Shown here in pieces: positions 39,941 to 54,100 of a stretch of 64,000 bases of DNA. Numbering within the stretch: the stretch's first letter is position 1; every line of letters starts with the position of its first letter. The position numbers and the translations under genes are program-made. Below the pieces are notes generated by a model, which searched no databases, was not told the DNA's origin, and saw only the letters and a program-made list of their open reading frames with translations. Origin of the DNA: Purshia tridentata (lineage: Eukaryota; Streptophyta; Magnoliopsida; Rosales; Rosaceae); contig QANT01001350.1 of the NCBI GenBank assembly GCA_003254885.1, positions 19,241 through 83,240 on the forward strand, read 5' to 3'.

Positions 39941-41070
39941 ATCTCAACGTTTATTTCACATGAACTAGGTAATTTGTCTTCCCTCGGAGTGATATCTTAT
40001 GTGCGTCTTTATTACTGTGCATATTTGGTTTGAGTTTCGAACCCTTTGGCAGTGAATTCAGGCTTTGAATGGTTGGTGTTTTAAATTGACGTGTGTGTAT
40101 TTAGGATGTGATTTGTTTTCCTTTTCACTAAGAATTTTACAAACAAAGAGCTCCCTTCTATGAAGCTAAGTGTTCAAATTATAATTTTTGTTCATGGGTT
40201 GAGGTTTTATTCTCGAATTGGAAGATGTGGGTGTTTAAAAACGCTTAATTTTAGATACATTGTAACATGAAGGTTGAAAATGGAGAATCATACGCTCGTT
40301 AGTTGTTTATTGTAACATGTTGGGAACTTTGGCTTTGGTCAAGGTACATGTTTCATTCATTTGAGTTGGTTTCTGCAAGTATTGTTCTACTTTCTCTTTT
40401 CCTGAATATGCACTTTCACTGGTTGCTACCGTTGCTTGTTGTCAAACTATGAGGAATAATAAGAGATAATTCGGAAGTTTAAAAGTAATTTTCTAATCTT
40501 CTGTTTTATACTTATATAATCCAGAAAAGATGGGAGGTGGAACAGCTCACCTTAAACATTGTAGTGAAAAATATACTTTCTTATTACCATATTATGAAAT
40601 TAATTAGTGAGTTGACCAAAAAAATAAATTCATTAGTGAATAATGAATCTGTTAATTACCTTTGTTTTCTTCTTTTGATGATGAAATAGATTATATTGAT
40701 TTTGGTAGAAAGGCGAGCTTAATCCCAGAGAAACAACAAAAGGAAGAAATAGATTAAATTGATGCATCTGATTTTGTTCTGTTCCAATACGTTCAACCCC
40801 CAATTATTCTATTTTTCTTCTCTCTTTTTGTATTCTCATTTTACCATCTTATAGAAATGTTTACTAGGTTGAGTAAAAAGCTGTTTGTTAGATTATAGTT
40901 TGGAATGATTGGATATGGTCGTGTTTTCATGTAGTTGGTTTTTGTGGTTGTGTTGGTAGCTTGGAGATCCTTTGGCGGTAGGTTGCTGCTTTTCAGGCCC
41001 TGGTGCTTGTTTGGATTGTTTTTCTTACTTTTGAGATTTTTCCTTGAAGGTTTACTTGGTGGTCTCTAAC

Positions 41071-42912
41071 ATGAGTCTGAATAGAAGCCGAAGCCCAATA
41101 CGAGCCAGGAGGTTCCGCAGCAGTGAACGTGCATCTTTCCGTGATGCCCCATATTCTAGGGATCGCCGTGTGAATCGGTATGCTATCATTTATAACCTTT
41201 TGTTTTGTGTTTTTTCTTAATGCTCTCATGGTACCCATAGAGCAACTTGACATTAATTTCTTTAGCCATCCCTTGTGTTGGTATTAGCTTCTTTTTTTTT
41301 TTTTCTCCTTTTTTAGAATGCGAAATATTAGTATGTGGATTATTAGGCTGTCAGGATTTAAAATGTCCATACAGTAATTAAAATGACAATAACAAATATC
41401 ATCTGGTGCAACAATAAAGCCAACACCAAAGAGTGAGATACTTCCAAGCTTCATCTAATTTTGTGTTTGGGGTAATTTATAATGCTGTGATTACCTATTA
41501 CAAAATATGTGGTCCTCTTACCCCCTTGGTGTTGAGGTTTATTTATATATCAACTCTTGTTGAGACCTATCACTTGAGGTACTAATATCTTGTTCTTACC
41601 GAGTATGTCATGATAGCACCAGTAAAATCTCTAGTTCTTTGTACCACATAATCATATTTATTGAGAATTTTAATAATTTGTGCACTACTGAGGTGCATCA
41701 GGTTACGGGTAAAAAAAATTCCTGAAAATAAATAATTTGGTGTGCTCATGTGCATATATGAAAGACATCCGTATTCTGGGAAATTTTTTTAAATCTATTG
41801 CTTGATGCTTCTGGTAATAAGATTTCTTTGGAAAAAAAATTATTAGGAACTTTAACTGAACAATGCATCTAAGGTGGCTTGCTCAATTTGCATGATAGAC
41901 ACATTCTGAAGCATTGCTAAGGTGGCTTGCTCAAGTTGACTTTAATTTCCGTGGGTTCAAGTTTTGTTTCCACCTTTCTGACAAAACTTTGATTGCTAAC
42001 TGAATTACTCTTTTCTTATATCAATTCCCAAATTTTGATTTCTTGATATTTGGAATTCATATTTTTAATTCAAACTGAAATAGTCTATTGCTACTTCATC
42101 TCTATTTTCATATCATTATTGATTCTTCCATTATTTCCAGGCACGATTTCCTTTGCAATAAATGTAAACGGCCAGGGCATTTTGCCAGAGATTGTCCGAA
42201 TATGACTGTCTGCAACAACTGTGGACTTCCTGGGTGAGAATGTTTAATCTCCAAAGAAGTAAAGAACCTTTCATTTTCCATAGAAGGTTTAGCATTATGG
42301 AAACTTGGTTACATGTAGGACTGAAAACCCTGGTTTGCTTTTGTGGAACTGTTTTTGATATTGTTACTACTTCCAAATGCTATATGTTGTACCAGCCACA
42401 TTGCAGCTGAATGCAACTCAACAACAGCTTGTTGGAACTGTAAGGAGCCTGGACATCTTGCAAGCCAATGCCCCAACGATCCAGTCTGCCATATGTGTGG
42501 TAAGATGGGCCACCTGGCTCGCGATTGTGTGAACCCAAGTCTTCCAGCCCATGATGCAAGGCTCTGCAACAACTGCTACAAGCCAGGTCATATTGCAGTT
42601 GATTGCACAAATGATAAGGCATGCAACAACTGCCGGAAATCTGGTCACCTTGCTCGTGACTGCCCCAACGAACCCGTTTGCAACATCTGCAACATATCAG
42701 GTCATGTGGCCCGTCAATGCGCCAAGTCAAGCCTAGCAACACAAATGGGAGGCCCTTTCCGTGATATTATCTGCCGTAATTGTGGGCAGCCAGGCCATAT
42801 CAGCCGAGAGTGTGTATCCATTGTCATCTGCAACAATTGTGGTGGAAGGGGTCACCAAGCTTATGAATGCCCTTCTGCCTTTATGTATGATCATGGCTTA
42901 CGTAGGTATTGA
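41071..42912 (+). CDS. CCHC zinc-knuckle nucleic-acid-binding protein (CNBP/GIS2-like), nine knuckles
   Basis: Three coding exons: 41071-41177, 42141-42233, 42396-42912; 238 residues. A 5'UTR intron is likely (donor ctag/gtaattt at 39969, acceptor ttttcag ending at 40996). A short Arg/Ser-rich N-terminus ([20 protein letters not shown]) leads into nine CX2CX4HX4C knuckles: [112 protein letters not shown] and [14 protein letters not shown]. Each holds one zinc and binds single-stranded RNA or DNA. The family includes animal CNBP and yeast Gis2, which act in translation and mRNA handling. The closest plant relative I recall is At1g75560. Introns split between knuckles, at Gly-His of the second knuckle. 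Confidence 0.94.
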
Positions 42913-43599
42913 TCACCTAATGAGTAGGTTTCATTTGTGGGATTTACTTTCAAAGTTGTGCCACACTTATTATGGATTAATTTTCTCAATTTCAGCCATA
43001 TTTCTCATTCCAGTTTCTAATCTGGGATGATTCAAGACTCTTCTTAAACACTCGTTTTTTTGTAGTGGATGTAGGATTCTCTTCCTTGAAAATCAATCAT
43101 GTATAAGTTGATTTACTAAACCAATCTCACTGAGTCACCTTGTGGGCTGGTTGCCCTGGAAGCATGTTTTTGTGGCAAGCTCTTCAAGGCTCTTTTCCAT
43201 TATCGGAATTCTGGATGTGGGATTTTTTAATGGAATTGAATTGCTGAGTTCCACTGTACTGACTCTATGTAAGTGTGAGTTTGTGAAGCTCTTGCAGTCC
43301 ACATGCATCATCTACATATTAAGGCACCGGGCTTTGACTGAAAAGTTTATAATGGACCCCCAACCTTTATGTGGGTCCACCCACCCATATATCCCTCTGA
43401 AGTGTGGACTTTGAACGACCATTAAGACAAGTCAAACCAGGATGAAATGGGTATACCGTGATGTCACTCTCAACTGTAGCTTCAATTGACCAATCCATGT
43501 GAAGAGATAGTCCAAAAGGATGGCTCTCAAGCTCACAACGATTTAACCAAGTTTGAAGCTTAAACACGACAACCATTTTCTGAAAGAGAGAGAGAGAGA
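42913..43599. other. Zinc-knuckle 3'UTR and promoter of the enoyl-CoA isomerase gene
   Basis: No additional gene. A short GA tract (about 43585-43599) directly precedes the isomerase ATG. Confidence 0.5.
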
Positions 43600-44298
43600 A
43601 TGTGCACGTTGGAGAAGAAAGGCAACATCTTCATCCTAACGATAACAGGCCGAGGCGAGCACAGGCTCAACCCCACTCTCATCGACTCAATCCAAGCCGC
43701 TCTAAACCAAGTCCGAGCTGCCTCCGCCACCTCCTCAGCTCTAATCACCACCGCACATGGCAAGTTCTTCTCCAACGGCTACGATCTGTCCTGGGCCGGG
43801 TCCTCTCAATCTCGGTCCCTCCTCATGGTCTCCAAATTCAGCTCCCTCGTCGCCGACTTCATCTCCCTCTCCATGCCGACCATCGCCGCCGTCTCCGGTC
43901 ACGCCTGCGCCGCCGGTGTCATCCTCGCTCTCAGCCACGACTACGTCCTCATGAGGAAGGACAGGGGCTTCATCTACATGAGCGAGCTTGACATCGACCT
44001 CATTTTGCCGCCATGGTTTCTGGCTCTGATCAGGACCAAGGTCGGCTCGCCGATGACTCGGCGCGATTTGCTGCTCCGAGCCGAGAAGGTTACGGCGAAG
44101 GTGGCCGTGGGGAAGGGGATTATCGACTCGGCGCACGATAGCGCGGAGGAGACCGTTGAGGCTGCGGTTCGGTTGGGGGAGGAGTTGGTTGGAAGGAAGT
44201 GGAATGGAAACGTGTACGCTCGGATTCGCATGGACTTGTTGTCTGGGGTTTTGGAGGAGATTCGATTGAACGGCACTAGCACTAGATCGCGACTGTAG
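43600..44298 (+). CDS. ECI1: Peroxisomal delta3,delta2-enoyl-CoA isomerase (ECI1-like)
   Basis: Intronless, 232 residues, crotonase (enoyl-CoA hydratase/isomerase) fold. It begins MCTLEKKGNIFILTITGRGE. The oxyanion-hole blocks are LITTAHGKFFSNGYDL and MPTIAAVSGHACAAGVILALSHDYVLM, followed by FIYMSELDIDLILPPWFLALI. The C-terminus is SRL, a type 1 peroxisomal targeting signal. The enzyme moves a cis- or trans-3 double bond to trans-2 so that unsaturated fatty acids can pass through beta-oxidation; Arabidopsis relatives (ECI1, ECI2/IBR10) also affect indole-butyric-acid processing. The coding region is GC-rich compared with its flanks, and a long antisense ORF here is a by-product of that. Which ECI member it represents is a best guess. 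Confidence 0.93.
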   Translation: MCTLEKKGNIFILTITGRGEHRLNPTLIDSIQAALNQVRAASATSSALITTAHGKFFSNGYDLSWAGSSQSRSLLMVSKFSSLVADFISLSMPTIAAVSGHACAAGVILALSHDYVLMRKDRGFIYMSELDIDLILPPWFLALIRTKVGSPMTRRDLLLRAEKVTAKVAVGKGIIDSAHDSAEETVEAAVRLGEELVGRKWNGNVYARIRMDLLSGVLEEIRLNGTSTRSRL

Positions 44299-46424
44299 GT
44301 GGATTTTGGGTCGGGTGGGATATGGGTCTTGTTGGCCCAATACCCGGATTAGTTGGATTGAATAATTAGGGTTGGGCTCGGGCTTAATGTTGTCTTTATG
44401 ATGAGTGTCTAATTGTGGATCATAAGTTGCCCTCAGGCATGTTATTTTGATCACTTTCCATTATTGAGTTGATCACTTTTAAGACATTTGATAATAGTTT
44501 ATCGAAATAATACAAATATTTTGATACACTATTGTCGAATAGTACAAATATACAAAATAATTCAGTAGTTGACCATCGAAATAACACAAACATTTTAGTA
44601 AACTATTGTCGAATGTCCTAAATATGGTCAACTCAGCAATAAATGGTGATCAGAATAGTCTGGGCCAAAGAAAAATTCATGTAATGTATTCAGGTATCCA
44701 AACAGAACTAATGATATGTAGCCTGAGATTCGTATTTACTCTTACACTTGGAGGGGGATTAAATTGGATTTGAATTCTCTACTAATCTTTTGTGTGTTAA
44801 TCTCATACTAATAACTTAAAACTACATAACTTTACATTATGCTCTAATGATAGAAACTATTTATTTTTTAGATCATCCTTTCAAAATATCTTTATAAAAA
44901 GTCAATAAAATTGAAAATCATTTAGTCATGTAATTATTATAAATTTAACAAACTATTTTGGTAACAGTTGTATAATAAACAATTTTCAATTTGGTTGATT
45001 TTTTGCAAAGATTATCTTTAAGAAGTTATTTAAAAAATAAACGATTACAATCATGAGACTATATTGTAAATGACAATTTTATTTAATTATTATGAAATTA
45101 GCACACATAGGATTAGCAAAGGATCTTAATTCGATTAAACTTGAGTACAGGAGGACAAATTCTATGGTCTTATCAAATGGACCACATCAACAACCATATA
45201 TCTGAAGCTTAATGATTTAAAAAACATGTATCTTTGTGAAATTACTATGATGCAGTTATAGAATTTTATCTTTTAAGTCATAATTATTGCATCAAACAGC
45301 TGAGAAAGTTTGACCCACACCTAAGAATAGGAGTGCTAAAAGCATTTACAAATTGGTGTTTTTCTATAGGAGACAAGTAAAGTATTTACTACGTTTTAAT
45401 TAGTTGATGAAAATTAAGTGGTTAATAAAACATGTGTCATTTATTTGCATATTCAGAAATTTAACGATTAATAAAATACGTGTCATTTATTTACATAATT
45501 AAAACTTGTTTTATTGACCATTAGATTGTCAATTTATCATTCACTAATTTTGGCCAATATATCATTCACTAATTTAGAACATGATAAGTTGTGCAACTAT
45601 TACTATTCAATAACCAAATCAATGATAAGGGACAAGTATAATAGTTGTAGATATGCACACATCATCACTTGATTTATGAGTTATAACTATATCACTTTAA
45701 ACATTTATTCACTAGATCATTCCTCCAAATAGTGTATCTTAATATTGAGAAAACCAAAATTTTGAAATAGTGATGACATGTATGATTTTTTTAGGAAGTT
45801 GTCTTCATTTAGCAAAATATATATCTAAAAGTCATTCACAAAAAATCTCACTTTGAAAATTTTACCGTAGGAATTTATATTCGAATATACCAAATTTTTT
45901 CTTTTAACTCTTGAAATAACAAGTTTACATTTTAACGGTAAAATTTAAATTTGTGAATTATCGATCTATCCAAACTTACCCTATTCCCCACAACTACAAT
46001 ACAAGTACAAGACCAAAAATAAAATGAAAGACAATACAAATGCCTCTCTCACTCTTCCCACTCATACATACCCCTTTTATTCCCAACTGTCCTTATTGCC
46101 ACTCAAAAGTGACAAATTATAGCGCATGCCAGCTAATCACCCTCATAAAACTACGCCAATTCCTCCAGCTAATACCACATTAACACCGAGATTTCTCTCT
46201 TCGAAAAAGAAAACAAAAAACCACTCCCAATCTCTCTCTCTTTCGCAGACTTCGCGTTTCAAGCCCAACGCAACGAAACGAACACAGTTTTCAATTTTCG
46301 TCCGATTGTGTTCAAATGTAGAGCTGAGAGCAAAGAAAAGAAGAAGCTTGTTTGCTTTGTTTTCCGTACAATTCCCTGAGAGCGAGTTTTGAGCAGAGAT
46401 TCTGCGGCCGAGCACACCACACCA
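44299..46424. other. AT-rich intergenic region, 2.1 kb
   Basis: No gene is recognised. Degenerate repeats occur at about 44475-44630 (ttgatcac/ttgaccat, tcgaaataa, actattgtcgaat, each two or three times) and at about 45420-45500 (gtgtcatttatttgcata repeated with a 53-bp offset). Leader DNA of the next gene begins near 46200. Confidence 0.5.
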
Positions 46425-47142
46425 ATGTCTTCGAGCTACAACAGTCCGACTCGGAGCCCCGGGAGTTCGAGGCTTCAGTTTGGCGGAAGTGGAGGAGTGT
46501 CGAGGCTGAGATCGTCGTCGCTCAAGAAGCCGCCGGAGCCGCTGCGCCGAGCTGTCGCCGATTGCCTCTCGTCCTCGGCGGCCAGCTCGCACCATGCCAG
46601 CACTTCCTCCACTGTGCTCCTCTCCGAAGCTTCTAGAATTCTTCGGGTTTGTAAATTTGCCTCACTCACTCTGGCTCTCTTTGTGTTAATGATTTTGGTG
46701 TGCTTTGTTTGGATCTTTGAAATGCGAGTTTGCTCTCTGGCATCTAGGCATTCCAGGTTCTGTGCGCGCGCGTGTGATTTGGCTTTTAATTGGTGGAGTT
46801 TGAATGAATAGTGGTTTTTTGAGATTTGCACTCTGTTTGGTTGCTGAGAAATGAAGAGAAATAGTTGTTTCTTTAGCTAGTGCATAATTGTGTTTTCTTT
46901 TCTCAAAGAAAATAAATAGTTGTTTCTCTTAATAAAAAGCTATTATTGAGTTTTCTGGCTCTAAAACATAGAAAATTAAGCTGAATATATGCCCAATGGT
47001 TCTGTTTGGCTCAGTGAGTGGGGAGGCTTTGTCTTTAGCTAGTGCATAATTGTGCACATTGAAGATAAAAAGGTAATGTTGCTTTTAGCTTGCGATATTC
47101 TATTAGAAACCAAACAGAGACGACTGCTGAATGTAATTATTC

Positions 47143-47179
<37 letters not shown>

Positions 47180-48199
47180 GCGCACACGTGTTCTTTTTGA
47201 GTTTGTATTTGAGGGAGTATTTAATGTGGTTTCCCTAATTCAAGCACTCATGTGATTGATTGTAAATGAAAAAGGTATTTTCTTAGATTTCTTTGTTATA
47301 TTTAATTTCAACATTTAAAAGATGCTTCATTAATTATCCGTATCAGGGAAAAGTGGAAATGGAATGTTATTGGTGGTTTTAAAATTGGCCAGTTACAGAG
47401 TGCATTTAGATTTCACTGGTTGTCTTGGCTTGAAGTAGCACTAACACGCGTAGAACGTACTTGCGTAACTCTTTCCAGATTCCAGCCCTTATATCCCTTT
47501 CTGGATGCTTGTGATTGTCCATTCATTCACGCATGAGTGTATCTGACATATGATTGAGAAATTTTGACCAGTGCCTTGCTATCCTCTTAATCAACCGATT
47601 TGCATGAGATTCAATTTCATATTTCACAAGTTAAACTTATGATTGGCAGGACTATCTGGCAGCCCCTTCAACGATGGACTTGTCTTACAATGTGATTTTA
47701 GAACATACCATTGCTGAGAGGGAGCGCAGGTAACTCTTGTAGGTAACTGTTGTAGGTTTTATCTTTCTTGAAATAACTTGAACACTCCACACAATCCAGG
47801 ATTAATGATACAAGTGCCATATAATTGGTGCCAAAACCAGCTTTGGGATGTGATTTCCAGATCTGCATCACAAGATTGAATATGCCATAAACATATTTTA
47901 AAGTAACCTATTAATCAAAAGTCATGGAAGGGGTAAATTTGGGAATTCCTGTAATAGTAAACCTTCAAAAATGAAAGTAGGTTGTGTATAGAAAAAAAAT
48001 TTGGTACTCATAAGAGTTTTGTGGTAAAAAACTTAAGTTGTTAATCATGTAGGTATTGATATGACAACCCCAGAATAGAAGGATTAAGTGAGGGGTAAAC
48101 ATTTATGGCTTTCAGGTTATGCCAAATAAGTATGGATATAGAATAGCATATAGAAAGGAGCATTTACAAAAAAAAANGAAAAAAAAAAAAAAAGAAAAG

Positions 48200-48253
<54 letters not shown>

Positions 48254-51146
48254 GATATCAGATATGTATAAGATAAAGTTAATTATATAATTTTCTTTTG
48301 CCATGGTTTCACATCAAGCACTTTATATTGGACTTTGTTACTGTGCTGATCCTTTTTCCTGATGTTGCTTTTATTTACTCCAGCCCAGCAGTTGTTGCAA
48401 GGTGCGTTGCACTTTTGAAACGCTACCTTCTAAGGTATGTTCTTCATGGCCTGAGATCTTTAAGGATTCTGATAACTTGATGTGTGAATTGTCGTTTATA
48501 TCGTCGCAGTGCTCATTTCCATTAGTTGTCTGTGGTGCTTATTTTGCTTCCTTTGATTTATTTTTTCTTTGATTGAAAATGGACTTTCCTGGATTCTATC
48601 CATTCATTTTCCTTTGGCTGGTCGTAATTGTAAATTTCCTACATTTAGAAGTGTGTCATTAGATTGCATAATTGCTCTACAGTGTACCAGGCATTGGCGT
48701 ATTAAAAGTGCAGACAGGTACGTAGGATTGATATTATGTGTTCGTTTTAAATTTTAATTGGTTATGTCCTGATTCTTTTGATTATTATTTTATTTATTTT
48801 TGAAATCAATTTTTTTTTTGAATGGCCTATCAAAAATTATTTTCTCTAGATGGACTGCACTGGGAAAGGAGATAACACAGAGGACTACGTTTAGGGAGAA
48901 ACCTCTGTTGGTCTCATTGAATTTAAAAATAATGAGACTCATTTTAGACAAAAATTTATCTCGCCCTCATTGCACAAATTATCCTTATCTATGTAAAATT
49001 TCTTTCACATGTTCCATTTACTTTATTGCAATTAAATTTATTAACAGCAGGCATTTCAGATATGCGACATTGACACTGATTTGAGTATATTTTATGTTTA
49101 CCTTCAATTTGTCATCAGTTGGTCCTTTCACTGGATGTGATATCTATTTGCATGGAATGAGGGAGAAACATCTTTCCTACGAGAATAATTTCTATAGAAT
49201 ATAATTATAGGGATTTACATTTCCTTTACTCTCTGCAGGTACAAACCCAGTGAAGAGACATTACTGCAGATAGATCGGTTTTGTGTAAACACCATTGCTG
49301 AATGTGACATTGGTCCAAACCGAAGATTGCCTTCACGGTCACAGTCGTTTGCATCAACGGCATCAACAAATGTTTTGCCTTTGTCCGTACCTAGTTTTGC
49401 TTCTGGACCACTTGTGAAGTCATTGAACTATGTGCGATCTCTAGTGTCACAACATCTTCCAAGGCGGTCATTCCAACCGGCTGCTTTTTCAGGTGCCCTC
49501 TCTGCAACAAGACAGGCCCTTCCGAGTTTGTCTTCTTTGTTGAGTAGATCCTTCAATAAGCAACTAAGTCCTGCACATAGTGGAGAATCTTTGGAGAGCA
49601 AAGATGTCACAACTATGTCTATTTTGAACTTATCAAATATAGAAAAGGTTGATGGAATGGAAGATTTTGAGTACTTTGCACTTGACGTTCTCAAGTGGCG
49701 CTGGCTTGGGGAACATCAGTCATCATTATTGCCAACAGAAAGGTAAGCTCATATATTTGTGTATACTTTGTAACTTGTTCTGGTGGTTGATTCTCTTCTT
49801 TTCAGTTTATAGTTTTATTTTATCATTATGTTAACTTTTCATTTTTTTTTCCTATTGCTTAATAACTTAACTTGAGTACTTGACATGTTCCATTATGAAG
49901 TGATCGTGTTGTAAACCCCCAAGATATGAGAACACACAATCTCCTAGAAGTAGGTGCAGTAGCTTTACTTGTAGGAGACCTGGAAGCTAAAATGAAAGCT
50001 CAACCTTGGAAGTATTTTGGAACTGCTGATATGCCTTATCTTGATCAACTGTTGCAACCTTCACCAGTAACAGCAATTACTGATTCTGCCGCTGCACGCT
50101 CCCACTTGAGAGCAATAACTGCATCTAAACGCACTAAATCTGGCCCTCATCAGATATGGTATGTTCTTCCCTTTTGTATAAATTGTGTGACATAGTTGGT
50201 GAACGTTGCCCAGCATTATAAAACATGTTGTGTTCCAAATTGGGTTCTTTAATTGTTGCACATATTTCTGAAAAGCTACAACAGGATAGAAACATGAAAT
50301 TTAAAGAAACTTCTTTTATAATCACTGACCTTGCAGATATTTCTTTTACCACCAAGGCTTTGCATTTAAGCTAATCTTCTCTTAATCTCTGTTTTCTGAG
50401 GCTTATTTGTTAAACCTGCATTCACTAGTCAGACATCATTTGAAACTATTAACTTTGAACCAAGTGGTATTTTGAATATTGCACATCCAAATTTCAGGGA
50501 TGAATCTCCAGTGAGCACATTCCGTCCACGGGCTAAACCGCTATTCCAGTATCGTCACTACAGGTAACAACATATAAGAGATTCTGTTGATTATTATATA
50601 CTTAATATCTTGGCTCCACTTCTGGTGGTGGGTGTGAGAGTTTTGGTTTTAATCTTCCCTTTCATTTGTTAAATACTTGATCACTTACAATAGAGGGCAA
50701 TCCTTAGTTTTTTGAAATCATTATTGTAGCACTTGCCACTTGTGTTTTTATAAATAGGATATTCAAATTTTTTGTGTTATTTTGTTATGGTTTAACTCTC
50801 TCTCTCTCACACACACCATATTTTGGATGTGGATCAGTGAACAACAACCCTTGCGGTTGAATCCTGCTGAGGTTTGTGAGGTCATTGCTGCAGTTTGCTC
50901 TGAGGCATCTTCACCAAATGTTAATGTGATGACAGTATCATCTAGATTAAATAATAACTATGGAAAACCCTCGATGGATGCGGCAGTGAGCGTCCTTATC
51001 AAACTCGTTATTGACATGTATGTTTCTATGAATTTTACCAGTATTATTACAGTTCATTCTTGATGCCATATGTTTATTCTGACTCTGTGTGTGCCTACAT
51101 GGCTAAATCTGTATATACACAGTAGGTTATATATGATATATGTAAA

Positions 51147-51178
<32 letters not shown>

Positions 51179-54100
51179 AAATCATTTGCCTTTTCTGCCT
51201 TTTGTTGTCTCATTGTAAGTTGTGCGTTCGATCATGGAAAAACAGTCATTATAAATCTCTTTTTTTAGGTATGTTTTGGATTCTGGGACTGCTGCTCCTC
51301 TCACACTATCTATGCTTGAGGTGATGCATCAATTACGTGTTGATTATTCATGATCAGAATTCTTCCCCCCACCCCCCAAAAATTTTCTGGCTATATTACA
51401 ATTTTTATGATATAATATTTCAGGAAATGCTTAATTCTCCAAGAACAACGTGTAGGGTTCGAGCTTTTGATTTGATTTTGAACCTTGGGGTTCATGCTCA
51501 TTTGTTAGAGCCAATGGTAACTGATAATGCTTCCACAATTGAAGAAGAGTATTCTCAAGAATCGTATTTTGACAATGAAGCTAAGCTTGCAACACAAGGA
51601 ATGGGAAGATCAGATTCTGTTATGATGGGCACTTCGTCAGCTATTGATAATTTTGAATCTTGGATTTTAAATATTTTATATGAGATTTTGCTTCTCCTGG
51701 TTCAGGTATATTTGCTGTGGCATATTTGATTTACCACTATCTTGGATTCACTGAAATTTGCTGTTTCAGGTTACATCTAATAAAATACAAACTAGTGCTG
51801 TTAATTTATCTTGATTTATTTTATCCTTTATAAAAGGTGAACCTTCTTTTATTTTTGGGATAGTTAGCGGCATGTGTTCTAAAATGTAATCATATTGATT
51901 CTTCAGTAAATGATAGGAAAATATCAGTCCAGCTATGAGAAGCTTTGTAAGTGGGGGAAGTGTAATGCTTTAGACTTTGAGATAGCTGAAACTTGTTGTC
52001 TCCATATTATCTGCATCACCAGTCTTATGAGATTCTGTGCTAACATTTTCTGATGCTTTATAGTTTTGAGTTTTATTTTGATTTATTTATTATTACTGGA
52101 TGGCAAATATTTGAAATTTTTATAAATATTAGTTTATTTGTGCATTAGAAGAGGCAAATGGTTTTTAAATTATGCTAACTTGGATTAACATAAATTCAAT
52201 AATGTGCTCTATCTTGAAGATGGGTTGTGAGGAGGGTGAAATAATTCATTGGGTTAAAGAACCAGGGATGATGGGATCTTTTTCATTTTTCTTTTTAGAA
52301 AATAAAAGAAGATATATGTCGGTGGAGAAAAGCTTGGAGCTGCTGGCTTAATGCAGTGAAGAAGGCTTAAATGTTTCACCAATTGATTTATTTATAACAT
52401 TTTTAAAAATGGATAAGAAACAATAGTTGTATAAAAGAGAAAAAATACAAAGAAAGACGGACAATTTTCCATCTAAGATAAGTGTCCAACTAAAAATTTG
52501 AAATTTATAGTTGAAGCATTACAATTAAAACATTACTCTGGCCCAATCAAGATAATCAACTAAAATAAATGTCCTTAAAATGCCTAGACAAAAAAGGCCA
52601 GAAAGATGCCAAACATATTTCCCACTGAAAATCCACCTTGTCCGTCTTATCTTAAGAAATTCTGTAGTTTCTTTCCACCCAAACAAGCATTTTAGAAAAC
52701 ATGTTAACTATACTGTTATTCTTTTATATTTTATATTGTTTTAACTTTGTATATCACTGTACTTTTTTTAATGATTCTTTACCATCTAATTCGCTGTTTC
52801 TTTTTTTGCAGATAGAAGAGAAGGAAGAATCTGTCTGGGCTTCTGCTCTTAGTTGTTTGCTTTATTTTGTCTGTGATAGAGGCAGAATCTTGAGAAACAG
52901 AATAAATGGACTTGACATAAGGGTTAGTTGTTCTTTTTTTAAATTTTGTGTATCACTGCTGTAATCATTGAGAATATTCAACATTGAGTTTGTTCTTAGT
53001 AGTGATTGCTGGACACCTTCCCTACATGTTCTTCGTGTATATACTATTCATTATAATCCCACCTATTTTATAAGATGTAAGGCTACTATCTGAATGGAGT
53101 TTTATGACCTCACATATCCAATTTGTATTAAATGATGCCATAATCTACAAATCCATTTAATATTTTATTTGTATCATATCAGTCATGCGTTTCGTGTTAA
53201 TTTTAATTTTACTACCTACTGTCAGGTTATTAAGGCACTACTAGAAATTAGCAGGAGGAATGCTTGGGCAGAAGTAGTTCATTGCAAGCTTATTAGCATG
53301 TTAGCAAACATGTTTTATCCAGTACCTGAAGGAACCAACAAGGCTGTTTCAAGTATTCAATCGTTTCTTGTGGAGCAAGTTGATTTGATTGGTGGCATCG
53401 AGTTTGTTTTTTTTGAGGTATGCCAATATTTATCATGAAATTGAAATCAAATAGTAAGATTAGCTTGATTATAAAACAGACAAGATTAGAAGTTACTTGA
53501 TTCCAAGCATTTAACTAAGGGACCCTTGGTAATCACAATACTATTACCGTCTGTGAGTTGTAAAGCATTTGCCTATTATTGTAACAATTTGTATGTTCTT
53601 ATCCTTTATCTTTGGGGTGTGAAATCAACATTTGTGATCTGAATGTGTAAACAATCACTTTAGGAGGTAAAGTATACACTCAAATATGTGCACTTAGTCA
53701 AAGATGAAGACAGATCTGTTATTTGAAAAAGCTTTACCTAAATGTTATTTCTTATGTTTATGATTTATGGAACTAATCTTTATAAGTTTTTCTATGTCCA
53801 GTAAAAAGGTTTCTTTTACTAACCAGTTCTCTAATTTCAAGCCATAACTCTTTGGAATGCAGTATTCACTTGCAAAATCAAGGGATGAGAGAAGAAATCT
53901 GTTTTTGGTGCTTTTTGACTATGTTTTGCATCAAATAAATGAAACATGCATGGCTACAGGAGTTAGTGAGTATAGCGATGACGAGATTCAGCCTCTTGTT
54001 GCCCTGCTCACTCTGACTGATGCGCCTGAAGCTTTTTTTATATCTGTTAAGCTTGGGTTGGTAGGCATTGGGGAAATTTTGAGGAGTTCTATCTCTGACG

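Noticed and set aside
42380-42742. 120-codon minus-strand ORF over the zinc knuckles
   Set aside because: The repeated Cys codons on the + strand give a periodic antisense reading; no independent evidence.
43741-44454. 237-codon antisense ORF opposite the enoyl-CoA isomerase gene
   Set aside because: It is a shadow of a GC-rich coding exon: Pro/His/Gln-rich with no domain, while the + strand reads as a full known enzyme with a peroxisomal signal.
46143-46595. 150-codon antisense ORF at the start of the 17-exon gene
   Set aside because: Arg/Ser-rich composition follows from the complementary GC-rich exon and CT-rich leader; no family resemblance.
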